Notes under the pieces: model-generated
Databases searched by the model: none
What the model was told of the DNA's origin: nothing
Seen by the model: the letters and a program-made list of their open reading frames with translations, nothing else
Translations under genes and position numbers: made by a program
Shown: positions 35,484-43,711 of the stretch, piece after piece
Numbering within the stretch: position 1 is the first letter of the stretch
How the letters are laid out: the number at the start of each line of letters is the position of its first letter
Origin: Candidatus Aminicenantota bacterium
GTDB taxonomy: Bacteria > Acidobacteriota > Aminicenantia > Aminicenantales > Saccharicenantaceae
DNA length: 64,000 bases
Direction of reading: 5' to 3'
NCBI GenBank assembly: GCA_014360015.1
Contig: JACIYJ010000002.1
Coordinates: forward strand, 332,437-396,436

Positions 35484-35528
35484 GGCGGGGCAACTAAAAA
35501 ACCTTTGGCTAAAGGTGACAACCCCGTC
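35484..35528 (+). ncRNA. Possible structured RNA element (nested stems)
   Basis: An outer 7-bp stem (35484-35490 with 35522-35528, one G-U pair) closes asymmetric internal loops of 10 and 5 bases. Inside is a perfect 6-bp stem (35501-35506 with 35511-35516) with a GGCT loop. There is no T-run, so it is not an ordinary terminator. It does not match any riboswitch consensus I can recall. It could be the 3' end of the OYE transcript or a small RNA. Confidence 0.3.
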
Positions 35529-35641
35529 CACATTTCAGGTTTTGGTCATAAGAATTTCAGGCGCTGTCTAAAATAGCAGGATTCTCATCCCTCTCTCCAG
35601 AGCCCCGGATTCAGGAGAAGGCAAATTTTTTATCAATCTAT

Positions 35642-35670
35642 TTGAATTTTTTCCCAAAATTTTATATAAA
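35642..35670 (+). promoter_or_regulatory. Sigma-70-like promoter
   Basis: TTGAAT (35642-35647), a 17-base spacer and TATAAA (35665-35670). The predicted start is about 11 bases before the ATG at 35688, which lacks a Shine-Dalgarno. Confidence 0.5.
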
Positions 35671-35687
35671 CTTTCCTTAAAAAGCTC

Positions 35688-36968
35688 ATGACCGACCCGG
35701 ATATTATTTATAATTTTTTTCAGAAAATCCGTACCCGTTTTCCCTACCTGGAAAAAGATTCGACGGGAGAAAAAAGGATTTATCTCAACAGCGGCGCCGG
35801 CAGCCTGATGGTTGATTCCTGCTATCGGGCCATAGAGTCGGCCGGCTTCAGCCTCAATCCGATGCCAGGGTCAGTGGCTCCAGGTGAAATTCTGACCGCC
35901 GAGTTTCACCATCAGGTCAGGCAGCTGGTGGCTGAATTTATCGGAGCTGCCGCTCCGGAAGAAATCAGCTTTCATCTGTCCACCACTAATGCCCTGTTCA
36001 ATCTGGCTTTTTCTTTGAGAAAAATTCTTCAGAAAGGAAAGAACTGCCTGGTTACTGATCTTGACCATTTCGCCAATATAACTCCCTGGGAAACAGTAGC
36101 AACTGAACAAGGAGCTGAAATCCGACGGGTCAAGCTGAACGACGATTGTTCCCTTAATATTGCGGACTTGCTGGATAAAGTTGATAAGAATACAGTTCTG
36201 GTGGCCATCACCGCTGCTTCCAATGCTCTTGGGACGATCCTTCCCTTAAGAGAGCTAATTCAGCAGATAAAGCAGAAATCTTCAGCTCTGGTGGCGGTGG
36301 ATGCAGTTCATCTGGCCCCGCATGGGATTATCGATGTCCAGGATATGGGTTGCGACTTTCTGAGTTTCTCTGGTTATAAAGTCTTTGGACCGATGTTAGG
36401 TATCTTGTTCAGCCGGAAAGAAGCCCAATCTTTAGTAACCCCTTATCGGGTTGAAACCAACAAAGTGGTTGCCCCGTTTTGCTGGGAGCAGGGTATGCTG
36501 CCAAACATTACTTTAGCCGGACTCAAAGGCGCCCTGGAATATTTGCTGGAAATCGGCCGGGAGTTTTCGGAAAAAAAAGCTGGTTGGCAAAGTAACAGGA
36601 ACTGTTTTCGAAAAGCTATGGAGATCATAAAAATATATGAAGAGAACCTGAGCCTTTATTTTCTGGAAAAGCTTAATCAGCTAAAATCTGATAAAATTAG
36701 ACTATTCGGGATAACTGAGACTGCCCGGGTCAATTCCAGAGTCCCGACCTTCGCTTTTGAGATTAAAGGTGTAAGGGCTTCTGATATCAAGAAGCTTTTC
36801 TGGAAAAATACTCGAATTCTCATCGCTGACGGCAATCATTATTCGGCGGTGATAGTCAGACACCTTAAAAAAGAAGCCCTCAACAGAGTCAGCTTTGCTC
36901 ATTACGATAACCGGGAGGCGATTGATTGTTTTTTCCAGACGCTGGAAAACATCCTTCATAAAACATAA
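35688..36968 (+). CDS. Class V aminotransferase / cysteine desulfurase-like enzyme
   Basis: A 426-residue PLP enzyme of the NifS/Csd-like class V fold. Recognised elements are IYLNSGAGSLM, the helix after FHLSTTNALFNLAF, TDLDHFANITPWE, ALVAVDAVHLAPHG (cofactor Asp) and the Schiff-base lysine in SFSGYKVFGP. It may be a cysteine desulfurase-like lyase or an aminotransferase acting on another amino acid; the sequence does not decide. It leads a two-gene unit with a class IV aminotransferase 25 bp downstream. No Shine-Dalgarno precedes the ATG. Confidence 0.88.
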   Translation: MTDPDIIYNFFQKIRTRFPYLEKDSTGEKRIYLNSGAGSLMVDSCYRAIESAGFSLNPMPGSVAPGEILTAEFHHQVRQLVAEFIGAAAPEEISFHLSTTNALFNLAFSLRKILQKGKNCLVTDLDHFANITPWETVATEQGAEIRRVKLNDDCSLNIADLLDKVDKNTVLVAITAASNALGTILPLRELIQQIKQKSSALVAVDAVHLAPHGIIDVQDMGCDFLSFSGYKVFGPMLGILFSRKEAQSLVTPYRVETNKVVAPFCWEQGMLPNITLAGLKGALEYLLEIGREFSEKKAGWQSNRNCFRKAMEIIKIYEENLSLYFLEKLNQLKSDKIRLFGITETARVNSRVPTFAFEIKGVRASDIKKLFWKNTRILIADGNHYSAVIVRHLKKEALNRVSFAHYDNREAIDCFFQTLENILHKT

Positions 36969-36993
36969 ATAACGTCATTATAAGGAGTATAAA

Positions 36994-38085
36994 ATGGCAA
37001 AATTTGAAGGAGTTAAATGGGCACCCAGACAGATGCGTTATTTTCTCTATGACAAAAGCTTCGAGATGTTCGAAGCAGAAGCTAAAACTTATGCTGCCAC
37101 CAGGTCAGCTTATTATGCCAGCTTCCTCTGCTTTGAGGGCATAAGGTACTTCTGTCAGAAAAACGAAAGAGGCAAACTGGAGCTGGTCTTTGTCAACTGG
37201 GACCAGAACTTAGAGCGTTTCCGTAAGAGCATGGCTTTTAACCTGAGCCGGGAACAGCAGCATATTGTCCCGACTAAAGAAGAACTTGAAGACCTCTTCA
37301 TCCGCAAATATTTCGGCGACCCCTCGATGAGGCCATACCTGGAAGAAATGGCAGAGAAGGGAGTTCAGGGTTACCTAAGACCATTTACACTCGATGAAGA
37401 ACATTCGATGGGGGTAACATTCCCCAATTTTCCAGCGATTCGGGCTGTTACCTGTATGTATAACCAATATCTGGGCGAACCGTTTGTCGGTGTGGTCATT
37501 CCCCATCTGGTGAGAGCTCTTGGAGTCAATGGAACCGGTTGCCTGAAACTCGGAATCAACTATCTGATGAGCATCAAAGCTATTGATGAGGCTAAAGCTA
37601 TCGTACCAGAGGCCGCAGCTGTTCTCTTCCTTGATGACAAACCTTACCTCCCGATTGAACAAAGAGAAATCAGCGAATGGGATTCTTCCTGCTGTCTGTT
37701 TGCTCTATCTGATGGCACTGTGGTTAAAATTCCGGAGAGCAATCTGATCCTGCCTTCTGTAACTATCAAAGGCATCGTGGCCATTCTCAGAAAAATGGGA
37801 GTCAAGGTGGAAGAGCGTCCGTTTACTTACGGAGAATTGTTGGAGCGGGTCAGGAAAAATGAATTAGTTACTGTAGCCAGTGTGGGTACAGCTGGAATCC
37901 TCAACCGCTGCGAAAAACTGGTTCTGGTGGATAACAGCCTGAAAATAATCGGTCAGCATGTTCCCGCCAAAGCTCACCCACTCTATCAGAAGTTGAAAGA
38001 AGTCCGTGAATATTACTGGAACGTTTACAAAGGACAGGCTGAGCCGCTGCCTGAACTTAAAATTTTCAGGTACGAAATTTACTGA
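36994..38085 (+). CDS. Class IV aminotransferase (branched-chain type)
   Basis: A 363-residue fold-type IV PLP enzyme resembling branched-chain amino-acid aminotransferase (IlvE). ASFLCFEGIRYF corresponds to the family's FEGIRAY motif. The PLP lysine is in CLKLGINYLMSIKAIDEAKA, and the phosphate-binding VASVGTAGIL matches the GTA loop. It is longer than usual IlvE (about 300-310) with additions in the N-terminal half (RKYFGDPSMRPYLEEMAE), so substrate may differ. Start follows AAGGAG. Co-transcription with the class V gene suggests amino-acid degradation or a specific biosynthetic step. Confidence 0.82.
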   Translation: MAKFEGVKWAPRQMRYFLYDKSFEMFEAEAKTYAATRSAYYASFLCFEGIRYFCQKNERGKLELVFVNWDQNLERFRKSMAFNLSREQQHIVPTKEELEDLFIRKYFGDPSMRPYLEEMAEKGVQGYLRPFTLDEEHSMGVTFPNFPAIRAVTCMYNQYLGEPFVGVVIPHLVRALGVNGTGCLKLGINYLMSIKAIDEAKAIVPEAAAVLFLDDKPYLPIEQREISEWDSSCCLFALSDGTVVKIPESNLILPSVTIKGIVAILRKMGVKVEERPFTYGELLERVRKNELVTVASVGTAGILNRCEKLVLVDNSLKIIGQHVPAKAHPLYQKLKEVREYYWNVYKGQAEPLPELKIFRYEIY

Positions 38086-38128
38086 AGGCCAGGAATTAAG
38101 TTATTGCTAAAAAGAAATTTACTGAAGG
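38074..38128 (+). repeat. 15-bp direct repeat at the 3' end of the aminotransferase gene
   Basis: GAAATTTACTGAAGG occurs at 38074-38088, spanning the stop codon of the aminotransferase gene, and again at 38114-38128, 40 bases apart. It looks like a small duplication. The remaining 230 or so bases up to the next gene show no open frame or clear hairpin. Confidence 0.6.
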
Positions 38129-38358
38129 ATAGAGGGTTCGGGTCTAAACGAAAAATAATATCCATAGGCCGGGAATTGATTATCAGAATAAATATAGAAG
38201 GAATTCTGTCCTGGTCAGTTTTTTGACAGACTTTGATTTATGAATTATATTTATCTGACAATTACCGGAAAGATCTCATCCAAATGAACCTGGTAATTAG
38301 TTATAAAATGGCTTTTTTATGAGGAATCCTAAAAAACTGATATCCTGGATACAGTTTG

Positions 38359-39375
38359 ATGAGCAGAAATAAGAAAAGATTCAACTCAAGACTGGCCTTT
38401 TTTCTTTTTGGGATACTGTTGTTTATCATCCTTATCTACAGAATCAACCCCCAGGTAGTTCTTGACAATTTTTCAAAAATCGGGCTCTGGTTTTTTGTCA
38501 CTTGCTTTATTGCTTTCTGCTGGATTTTTTTACAATCTCTGGCCTGGGCCATTGTTCAGAGTGCATTTCAACCAGTTCCTTTTCTAACTTTGTTCAGAGC
38601 CAAGGTCATGGCCGATGGGCTCAATACGCTTCTCCCCACAGCTAACATGGGCGGAGAAGCGGCCCGAGCCCTTATCATCAAAAAACACTCCCCGCTTCAA
38701 GAAGGTATACCTGGTATTGTTTTTGACAAAACCATAGAATATGTGGCCTCTCTCGTTTACTTGGCAGCAGGACTGTTTATTTCCCTTCTATATTTAAAAG
38801 TGCCGGAATCCTTAAAAATACCCTCTCTGGTGGTTCTCTTCACCACCGGTGTCGGAACTATCATTTTAGTCTTCCTGCAATTTAAGGGAGTTTATAAAAT
38901 CCTGGAAAAATTAGCAGCTCTTTTCCCTAAGGCCAAAAAGTGGCTTTTAGAAAAAGAAAAATTGCTTCGCCAGTTTGATGTCAATATGCGCCTGCTTTTC
39001 AGTCATTCCTGGATTAAGCTGATGGGTGCTTTGACTTTGCATATCATTTCGAGGCTACTGGGAGCAATGGAAATTTTTGTTATTATCAAAGCTCTTGGTC
39101 TTCCTGCCACTCTGGTTAAAGTCATATTTATTTCTGTTTTTGTGGTTATCATGAACACGGCCTTTTTTCTGATCCCGGGACAATGGGGAGCTGCTGAAGG
39201 AGCCAATCTGCTGGCCGCAGTTACGGTTGGCTATCCGGCCTCCGTCGGCTTGAGTATAGGTATCGTCCGAAGGGCCAGAAAAATCTTTTTTGCTGCGCTG
39301 ACCGTTCTGCTGCTTTTTTTGAGGAAAGAAAAACTGAAATTGAAAGATATCAGACCGGAGGAGCCAGAGAAATGA
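38359..39375 (+). CDS. LPG-synthase-type transmembrane protein (UPF0104/flippase-like)
   Basis: A 338-residue inner-membrane protein with about eight hydrophobic segments, of the family of the MprF membrane domain (PF03706). Typical parts are TLLPTANMGGEAARALIIKK, VFDKTIEYVASLVYL and FFLIPGQWGAAEGANLLAA. Only the membrane part is present; there is no aminoacyl-transfer domain. Such proteins are thought to move lipids or lipid-linked glycans across the membrane. Start is the ATG at 38359 (a TTG lies just before it), with no convincing ribosome-binding site. Its stop overlaps the next start by four bases (ATGA). Confidence 0.85.
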   Translation: MSRNKKRFNSRLAFFLFGILLFIILIYRINPQVVLDNFSKIGLWFFVTCFIAFCWIFLQSLAWAIVQSAFQPVPFLTLFRAKVMADGLNTLLPTANMGGEAARALIIKKHSPLQEGIPGIVFDKTIEYVASLVYLAAGLFISLLYLKVPESLKIPSLVVLFTTGVGTIILVFLQFKGVYKILEKLAALFPKAKKWLLEKEKLLRQFDVNMRLLFSHSWIKLMGALTLHIISRLLGAMEIFVIIKALGLPATLVKVIFISVFVVIMNTAFFLIPGQWGAAEGANLLAAVTVGYPASVGLSIGIVRRARKIFFAALTVLLLFLRKEKLKLKDIRPEEPEK

Positions 39376-40706
39376 TTGAAGATGCTGTCATTATTTTCAA
39401 AGAAAATTCAAAGAAGAGAATACTGGGACTACCCATCATGCTCAGAATAATCCTGAGCGGCCATCAATCCGGTCTTAAAAATTTTTTTATTGTTGGTAAC
39501 GGCAGAGCCGAAGAAATTAAATTTATCGAAACTTTAAAACTTGATAAAAGAGTTCAAGCTCACCAGCTTCAAATCAGTTACCTTCCTTTAGCTGAATTGA
39601 ATTCTAACTCAAGCCGGATATTTCCTGGTTTTCGGGATAAAAATTTCTGGTTGATTGATGGAGATCTTATTTTTTCTGCTAAATTTTTTGAGCAATATAA
39701 AGATTTAACTGAAATCTTACAGCTTCCGATAATCTTTATCAGCCAGAAAGGAGATTTTGATAAAAACTCCTTAAGCTGGTCTGGCCTGGCGCTCTGTCCC
39801 GGAAAAATATGGCCATCTCTGGCTATGGCTTTAGCAAAAAAAGATACAGAAGTTCTACTGCTGACCGCCGCAGAACTTTTCTCCGAATTTTCAGTTCGAT
39901 CCGAACGGGGTGAAGATGATTTTTTAATCAGGGTCCGCTCCAAAACTGATGAGAAAAAAGTCATTCAGGCGCTGCTTAAAACAGCCAGAAAACCTCAGGA
40001 TGGTTTTATCGCTAAACATTTTAATCGACATATTTCTTTGTTTTTTACTAAACATCTGGTAAAGCTTGATGTATCTCCATCGTTACTCTCGGTTCTTAAT
40101 TTTTTTATTGGTATAACGGGAGCCATCATAGCTGGATTGGGAAAAGGATACTGGAGTTTTCTGGCCGGAGGATTTCTTTTTGAATTTTCAAGCATCTTTG
40201 ACGGCTGCGATGGCGAGGTAGCCAGATTGACTTATCAGACTTCGAAGAAAGGAGCCTCTTTCGATGTCATCTTCGATGCTCTTACTTATCTTCTATTTTT
40301 CAGTGGATTGGCTATTGGCCTATATAGACATTATCAGCGTTCTTGGTATTTAATTCTGCTCGGACTGTTTCTATTATCCTTGGCCTGGTATTATTTCAAT
40401 CTTAATCGCTATACCAGAGCCTCAGGAATAGGCAACAAAATTTTCCTGGTAGCCAAGGAGGTTGAAGCCAGACCCCAAAAGGAAAAACGGCTGAGTCTTT
40501 TTGACCGCCTGGCTTCCAAACTGGCTTTCGCTGTTCGCCGCGATTTTTTTGCCACTTTTGTCTTTTTACTGATAGCTGCTGGTTTTGCCTCTTCCGTTCT
40601 GTTTCTGGTGGCTGGAGGCTCTCTGATTGAATCAACTTATTTTCATTTTTATACCAGTCGTCAGTTAAAAGCCCTTAAAGCTCAAAACCGCAGCTTGCTT
40701 ACTTGA
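39372..40706 (+). CDS. IPCT/DIPPS-like CDP-alcohol phosphatidyltransferase fusion
   Basis: A 444-residue protein. Residues about 1-205 resemble a sugar-nucleotidyltransferase fold (FFIVGNGRAEEIKF, FWLIDGDLIFSA) but lack the usual N-terminal Gly-rich nucleotide loop. Residues about 210-440 form a membrane CDP-alcohol phosphotransferase with the complete motif D280-G281-x2-A284-R285-x8-G294-x3-D298-x3-D302. KPQDGFIAKHFNRHIS is the linker typical of bifunctional CTP:inositol-1-P cytidylyltransferase / di-inositol-phosphate-phosphate synthase. The second half should transfer a phosphoalcohol from CDP-alcohol; the first may be inactive. Translationally coupled to the flippase-like gene. Confidence 0.82.
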   Translation: MIEDAVIIFKENSKKRILGLPIMLRIILSGHQSGLKNFFIVGNGRAEEIKFIETLKLDKRVQAHQLQISYLPLAELNSNSSRIFPGFRDKNFWLIDGDLIFSAKFFEQYKDLTEILQLPIIFISQKGDFDKNSLSWSGLALCPGKIWPSLAMALAKKDTEVLLLTAAELFSEFSVRSERGEDDFLIRVRSKTDEKKVIQALLKTARKPQDGFIAKHFNRHISLFFTKHLVKLDVSPSLLSVLNFFIGITGAIIAGLGKGYWSFLAGGFLFEFSSIFDGCDGEVARLTYQTSKKGASFDVIFDALTYLLFFSGLAIGLYRHYQRSWYLILLGLFLLSLAWYYFNLNRYTRASGIGNKIFLVAKEVEARPQKEKRLSLFDRLASKLAFAVRRDFFATFVFLLIAAGFASSVLFLVAGGSLIESTYFHFYTSRQLKALKAQNRSLLT

Positions 40707-40753
40707 GGAATTTAAATTTAAAATTCAATATAATAGTTTTTTAAAAAGTTAAT

Positions 40754-41971
40754 ATGAAAATCCTTCAGGTGTTGACTTCTTATGAACCGGCTTGGGCAGT
40801 TGGTGGCTCAATAACGGCTACCAGCAATCTCTGCCGGGCCCTGGCCAAAAAGGGTTTAGAAGTAACAGTTTATACCACCAATGCTGATGGAACCGGAGGC
40901 AAGGTGCCAGTTCCGGTTGGAAAACCGATAGATTTAGGCGGAGTGGAGGTCTGGTATTTTCCCTATGAGCTTGGTGGGCGCCGGGCCTTTTATTCTCGCT
41001 CTCTGCTTAAAAAACTCAGAGAAAATGTCAGGAACTTCGACCTTATTCAGGCGGCAGGAATCTGGCAGTGGATCTGTGTGGAAGCTGCAAAAATTGTCAG
41101 AGCTGAAAACCGGCCGCTGGTGATAACTCCCCATTCAAGCCTGATGAAATCTTCTTTCTATGAGATTGGCTCCAAATGGATAAAAAGAAATTACTGGAAG
41201 TTTTTTGGTCAGAAAATTATTAACCGGGCCACGGCTGTTCAATTTTTATGTGAAGGAGAAAGAGAAGAATCTAGAGAATTTTGCCCATCAACTCCGAGCT
41301 TTATCGTCCCTAATGGAATTGAAGTAAATAAATATTCAAGGAACATAGAAAAAAGGCGAGCCCTGAGAAAAACCTTGAATCTGCCTGATTCAGCCCTGGT
41401 CCTGCTTTTCTTAGGTCGGGTTAACCCCAAAAAACAGATTGAACTGGTTATTAACAGCCTGCCCTCGCTGCTCAGATTGAGACCAGATGTTTATTTTATA
41501 ATTTCAGGGCCAGTTGACGATTTTGATTATCTTAAAATGCTAAAAGACCTGGCCTCCAGGCTCAAGGTGGAATCTCATTTGATCTGGACCGGACTTATTG
41601 AGCACCATCTGGTTCAATCATATTATTCCGCTTCTGACCTGATGGTTCTGCCGAGTAAGGCTGAAGGTATCAGTATGTCTCTGACCGAAGCCATGGCCGC
41701 TTCACTGCCTCTTCTAATCTCTAACCGGGTAGCTAATTATCGGGAGATTGAAGCTGACCGGGCCGGTCTGGTCACCGAGCCTAAAACTGAATCGGTAGAA
41801 AAAGCCTTAGTCCGGATATGTCAGGAACCAGCATTACTCGACGAGCTTTCTGAAAACGCTCGCCGCTCGGCAGAAAAACGATATGATATTGAGGCTGTAG
41901 CCTCACTCATGATCAAGGCCTACGAAGATATTATCTCCGGGCGGCAAAGCCCTGAACTTAACTGGCAATAA
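40754..41971 (+). CDS. GT4-family glycosyltransferase
   Basis: A 405-residue GT-B glycosyltransferase. The N-terminal domain begins MKILQVLTSYEPAWAVGGSI. The C-terminal domain shows LLFLGRVNPKKQIEL and the donor-binding E-x7-E motif in AEGISMSLTEAM. It uses an activated sugar and an unknown acceptor, at the inner face of the membrane. It lies 47 bp after the CDP-alcohol transferase; a TATAAT at 40729-40734 might give it its own promoter. Probable role: glycosylation of the lipid or glycan made by the two upstream proteins. Confidence 0.9.
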   Translation: MKILQVLTSYEPAWAVGGSITATSNLCRALAKKGLEVTVYTTNADGTGGKVPVPVGKPIDLGGVEVWYFPYELGGRRAFYSRSLLKKLRENVRNFDLIQAAGIWQWICVEAAKIVRAENRPLVITPHSSLMKSSFYEIGSKWIKRNYWKFFGQKIINRATAVQFLCEGEREESREFCPSTPSFIVPNGIEVNKYSRNIEKRRALRKTLNLPDSALVLLFLGRVNPKKQIELVINSLPSLLRLRPDVYFIISGPVDDFDYLKMLKDLASRLKVESHLIWTGLIEHHLVQSYYSASDLMVLPSKAEGISMSLTEAMAASLPLLISNRVANYREIEADRAGLVTEPKTESVEKALVRICQEPALLDELSENARRSAEKRYDIEAVASLMIKAYEDIISGRQSPELNWQ

Positions 41972-42024
41972 AAATACAAAAAATAATGTTTCTTTCTCCT
42001 GAGATCAGGCGCTAATTTTAATGA

Positions 42025-42345
42025 AAAGGAAGATATAGCAAGCTCAAAAAACATCCCAGAGCGCTGAGTTATATTTTTTTCACCGAAATGTGGGAAAGAG
42101 TTGGCTTTTATACTCTGATGGCCATCCTGGTTCTCTACATGGATAATGTCCTGAAATGGTCTGACTCTCGCAAGGGTGACTGGTATGCAGCCATTGCCTT
42201 TGGAAGCTACGGAAGCGGGCTACTGGGAAAATTTTACAGCCGTTTTCCCCCTCATCAGTACTTTCTGCTGCTGGCTGGCCTGCTGGCTCTGGCTGCGGTC
42301 ATGGTGGGCTTTTTTATAAAAAAATTAGAGCGTTATGCCGGCTGA
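42025..42345 (+). pseudogene. Internally deleted POT-family peptide transporter remnant
   Basis: The frame reads HPRALSYIFFTEMWERVGFY, the hallmark N-terminus of proton-dependent oligopeptide transporters, through the first helix and loop (LVLYMDNVLKWSDS). It then jumps to a sequence like the C-terminal helix (QYFLLLAGLLALAAVMVGFF) and stops. Normal members have about 450-520 residues; about 100 codons remain. No in-frame ATG precedes the conserved start region: ATG at 42021 is out of frame and stops after five codons. The join lies near 42215-42235. Clearly a decayed gene. Confidence 0.75.
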
Positions 42346-42484
42346 CCTGATGAATAAGATGAATAAATTGATTATGGATAATAGGAAGTTGATATGATAT
42401 TGACAAAAGAAATAATTAAAGGATGAAAGGTAATTCTTAAATATTTAGAATTTAAAAAGTCCTTGATTATAAGGAGGAGAAAAG

Positions 42485-43681
42485 ATGTTTAGGAAAGAAA
42501 GCCTGATTAAAGAGAAAACTGAGCAGGCTGTAAAAATACTCCAGGAATTTGGTATCGACTGCTGGATAACCTTTACCCGGGAAAGTGAAATCTGTGGCGA
42601 CCCAACCTTAGTCTTTTTAGCTCCCGGACATGTCACCTGGCATTCAGCTTTTATCATCAGCGCCACTGGTCGAAAAAGAGCCATCGTCGGACTTTATGAC
42701 AAAAAAGCCATTGAAGATATCGGTGCCTATGAAGCTGTTGATGGATTTGTCACCGGGATTAAAGAACCACTTCTAAACTACCTTAAAGAGCTTCAGCCGA
42801 AACAGATTGCCATCAATTATTCTAAAACCAGCGAAATCTGTGATGGACTGACCCATGGAATGTACCTGACACTTTATGAAATCCTAAAAGAAGCTGGAAT
42901 GGAAGACAGGCTGGTCTCAGCTGAAAAAATCGTCTCAGCTTTAAGAGAAAGAAAGTCGCCGGTCGAACTCCAAGCTATTCGGAAAGCAGTGGCCATTACC
43001 GAAGAAATCTTTGAGGCGGTCAGGTACTTCATTGCCCCCGGTAAAACTGAAAAAGAGATTGCTCAGTTCATGCTGGAAGAAGTAAGACGACGGAAACTAA
43101 CCACAGCCTGGGGAGAGAGTACCTGCCCGGCTGTTTTTACCGGACCTGACACGGCTCAGGCTCATTATTCTCCAACGGATAGGCAGGTTAAACGCGGGCA
43201 TATCCTTAACATGGACTTCGGAGTTAAAGTTGATGATTACTGCTCTGACCTACAGAGAACTTTTTATATCCTTGAGGAAAATGAAAATCAGGCTCCGCCG
43301 GAAGTTCTTCGGGGCTTTGAAACCATTGTCCAAGCCATCGAAGAAGCCAGAAAAGCGATGAAACCGGGTGTGCTGGGTGTGGAGATAGATGCCATCGCTC
43401 GCCTGATCGTAACTAAAGCCGGCTACGAAGAATTCCCACACGCCCTTGGACATCAGGTAGGTCGCTTTGCTCATGACGGCACAGCTCTACTCGGTCCGCG
43501 CTGGGAAAAATACGCCGATAAGCCATTCCGGCCGCTGGAAGCCGGGATGGTCTTCACCTTGGAGCCCAGGTTAACTGTTCCCGGCCGCGGTGTGGTCACC
43601 ATCGAAGAGATGGTGGTAGTTACCGAAAACGGGGCAGAATTTCTTGGCCGGCCGCAAAAAGAGCTGCTTCTTATACGTTAA
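42485..43681 (+). CDS. M24-family Xaa-Pro peptidase
   Basis: A 398-residue cytoplasmic pita-bread metallopeptidase (aminopeptidase P / prolidase class). It has an N-terminal creatinase-like domain (1-155) and a catalytic domain with all five metal ligands visible: the Asp pair in NMDFGVKVDDYCSD, His in HALGHQVGRFAHDG, and Glu residues in FTLEPR and TIEEMVVV. It releases amino acids N-terminal to proline from peptides. Start follows AAGGAGGAG. It is convergent with the asparagine synthetase-like gene, 30 bp apart. Confidence 0.92.
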   Translation: MFRKESLIKEKTEQAVKILQEFGIDCWITFTRESEICGDPTLVFLAPGHVTWHSAFIISATGRKRAIVGLYDKKAIEDIGAYEAVDGFVTGIKEPLLNYLKELQPKQIAINYSKTSEICDGLTHGMYLTLYEILKEAGMEDRLVSAEKIVSALRERKSPVELQAIRKAVAITEEIFEAVRYFIAPGKTEKEIAQFMLEEVRRRKLTTAWGESTCPAVFTGPDTAQAHYSPTDRQVKRGHILNMDFGVKVDDYCSDLQRTFYILEENENQAPPEVLRGFETIVQAIEEARKAMKPGVLGVEIDAIARLIVTKAGYEEFPHALGHQVGRFAHDGTALLGPRWEKYADKPFRPLEAGMVFTLEPRLTVPGRGVVTIEEMVVVTENGAEFLGRPQKELLLIR

Positions 43682-43711
43682 ACAACATGACTAAAATTTC
43701 CAATCGGAAGC

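Larger units (their letters stand above)
35353..35687. other. 335-bp intergenic region
   Basis: No credible open frame. It contains the nested hairpin at 35484-35528 and, near its end, the promoter of the aminotransferase-like gene. The rest shows nothing I can assign. Confidence 0.6.

Noticed and set aside
35484..35528. Cyclic-di-GMP (GEMM) riboswitch
   Set aside because: The conserved GEMM core and tetraloop-receptor sequences are not present; only generic stems are seen.
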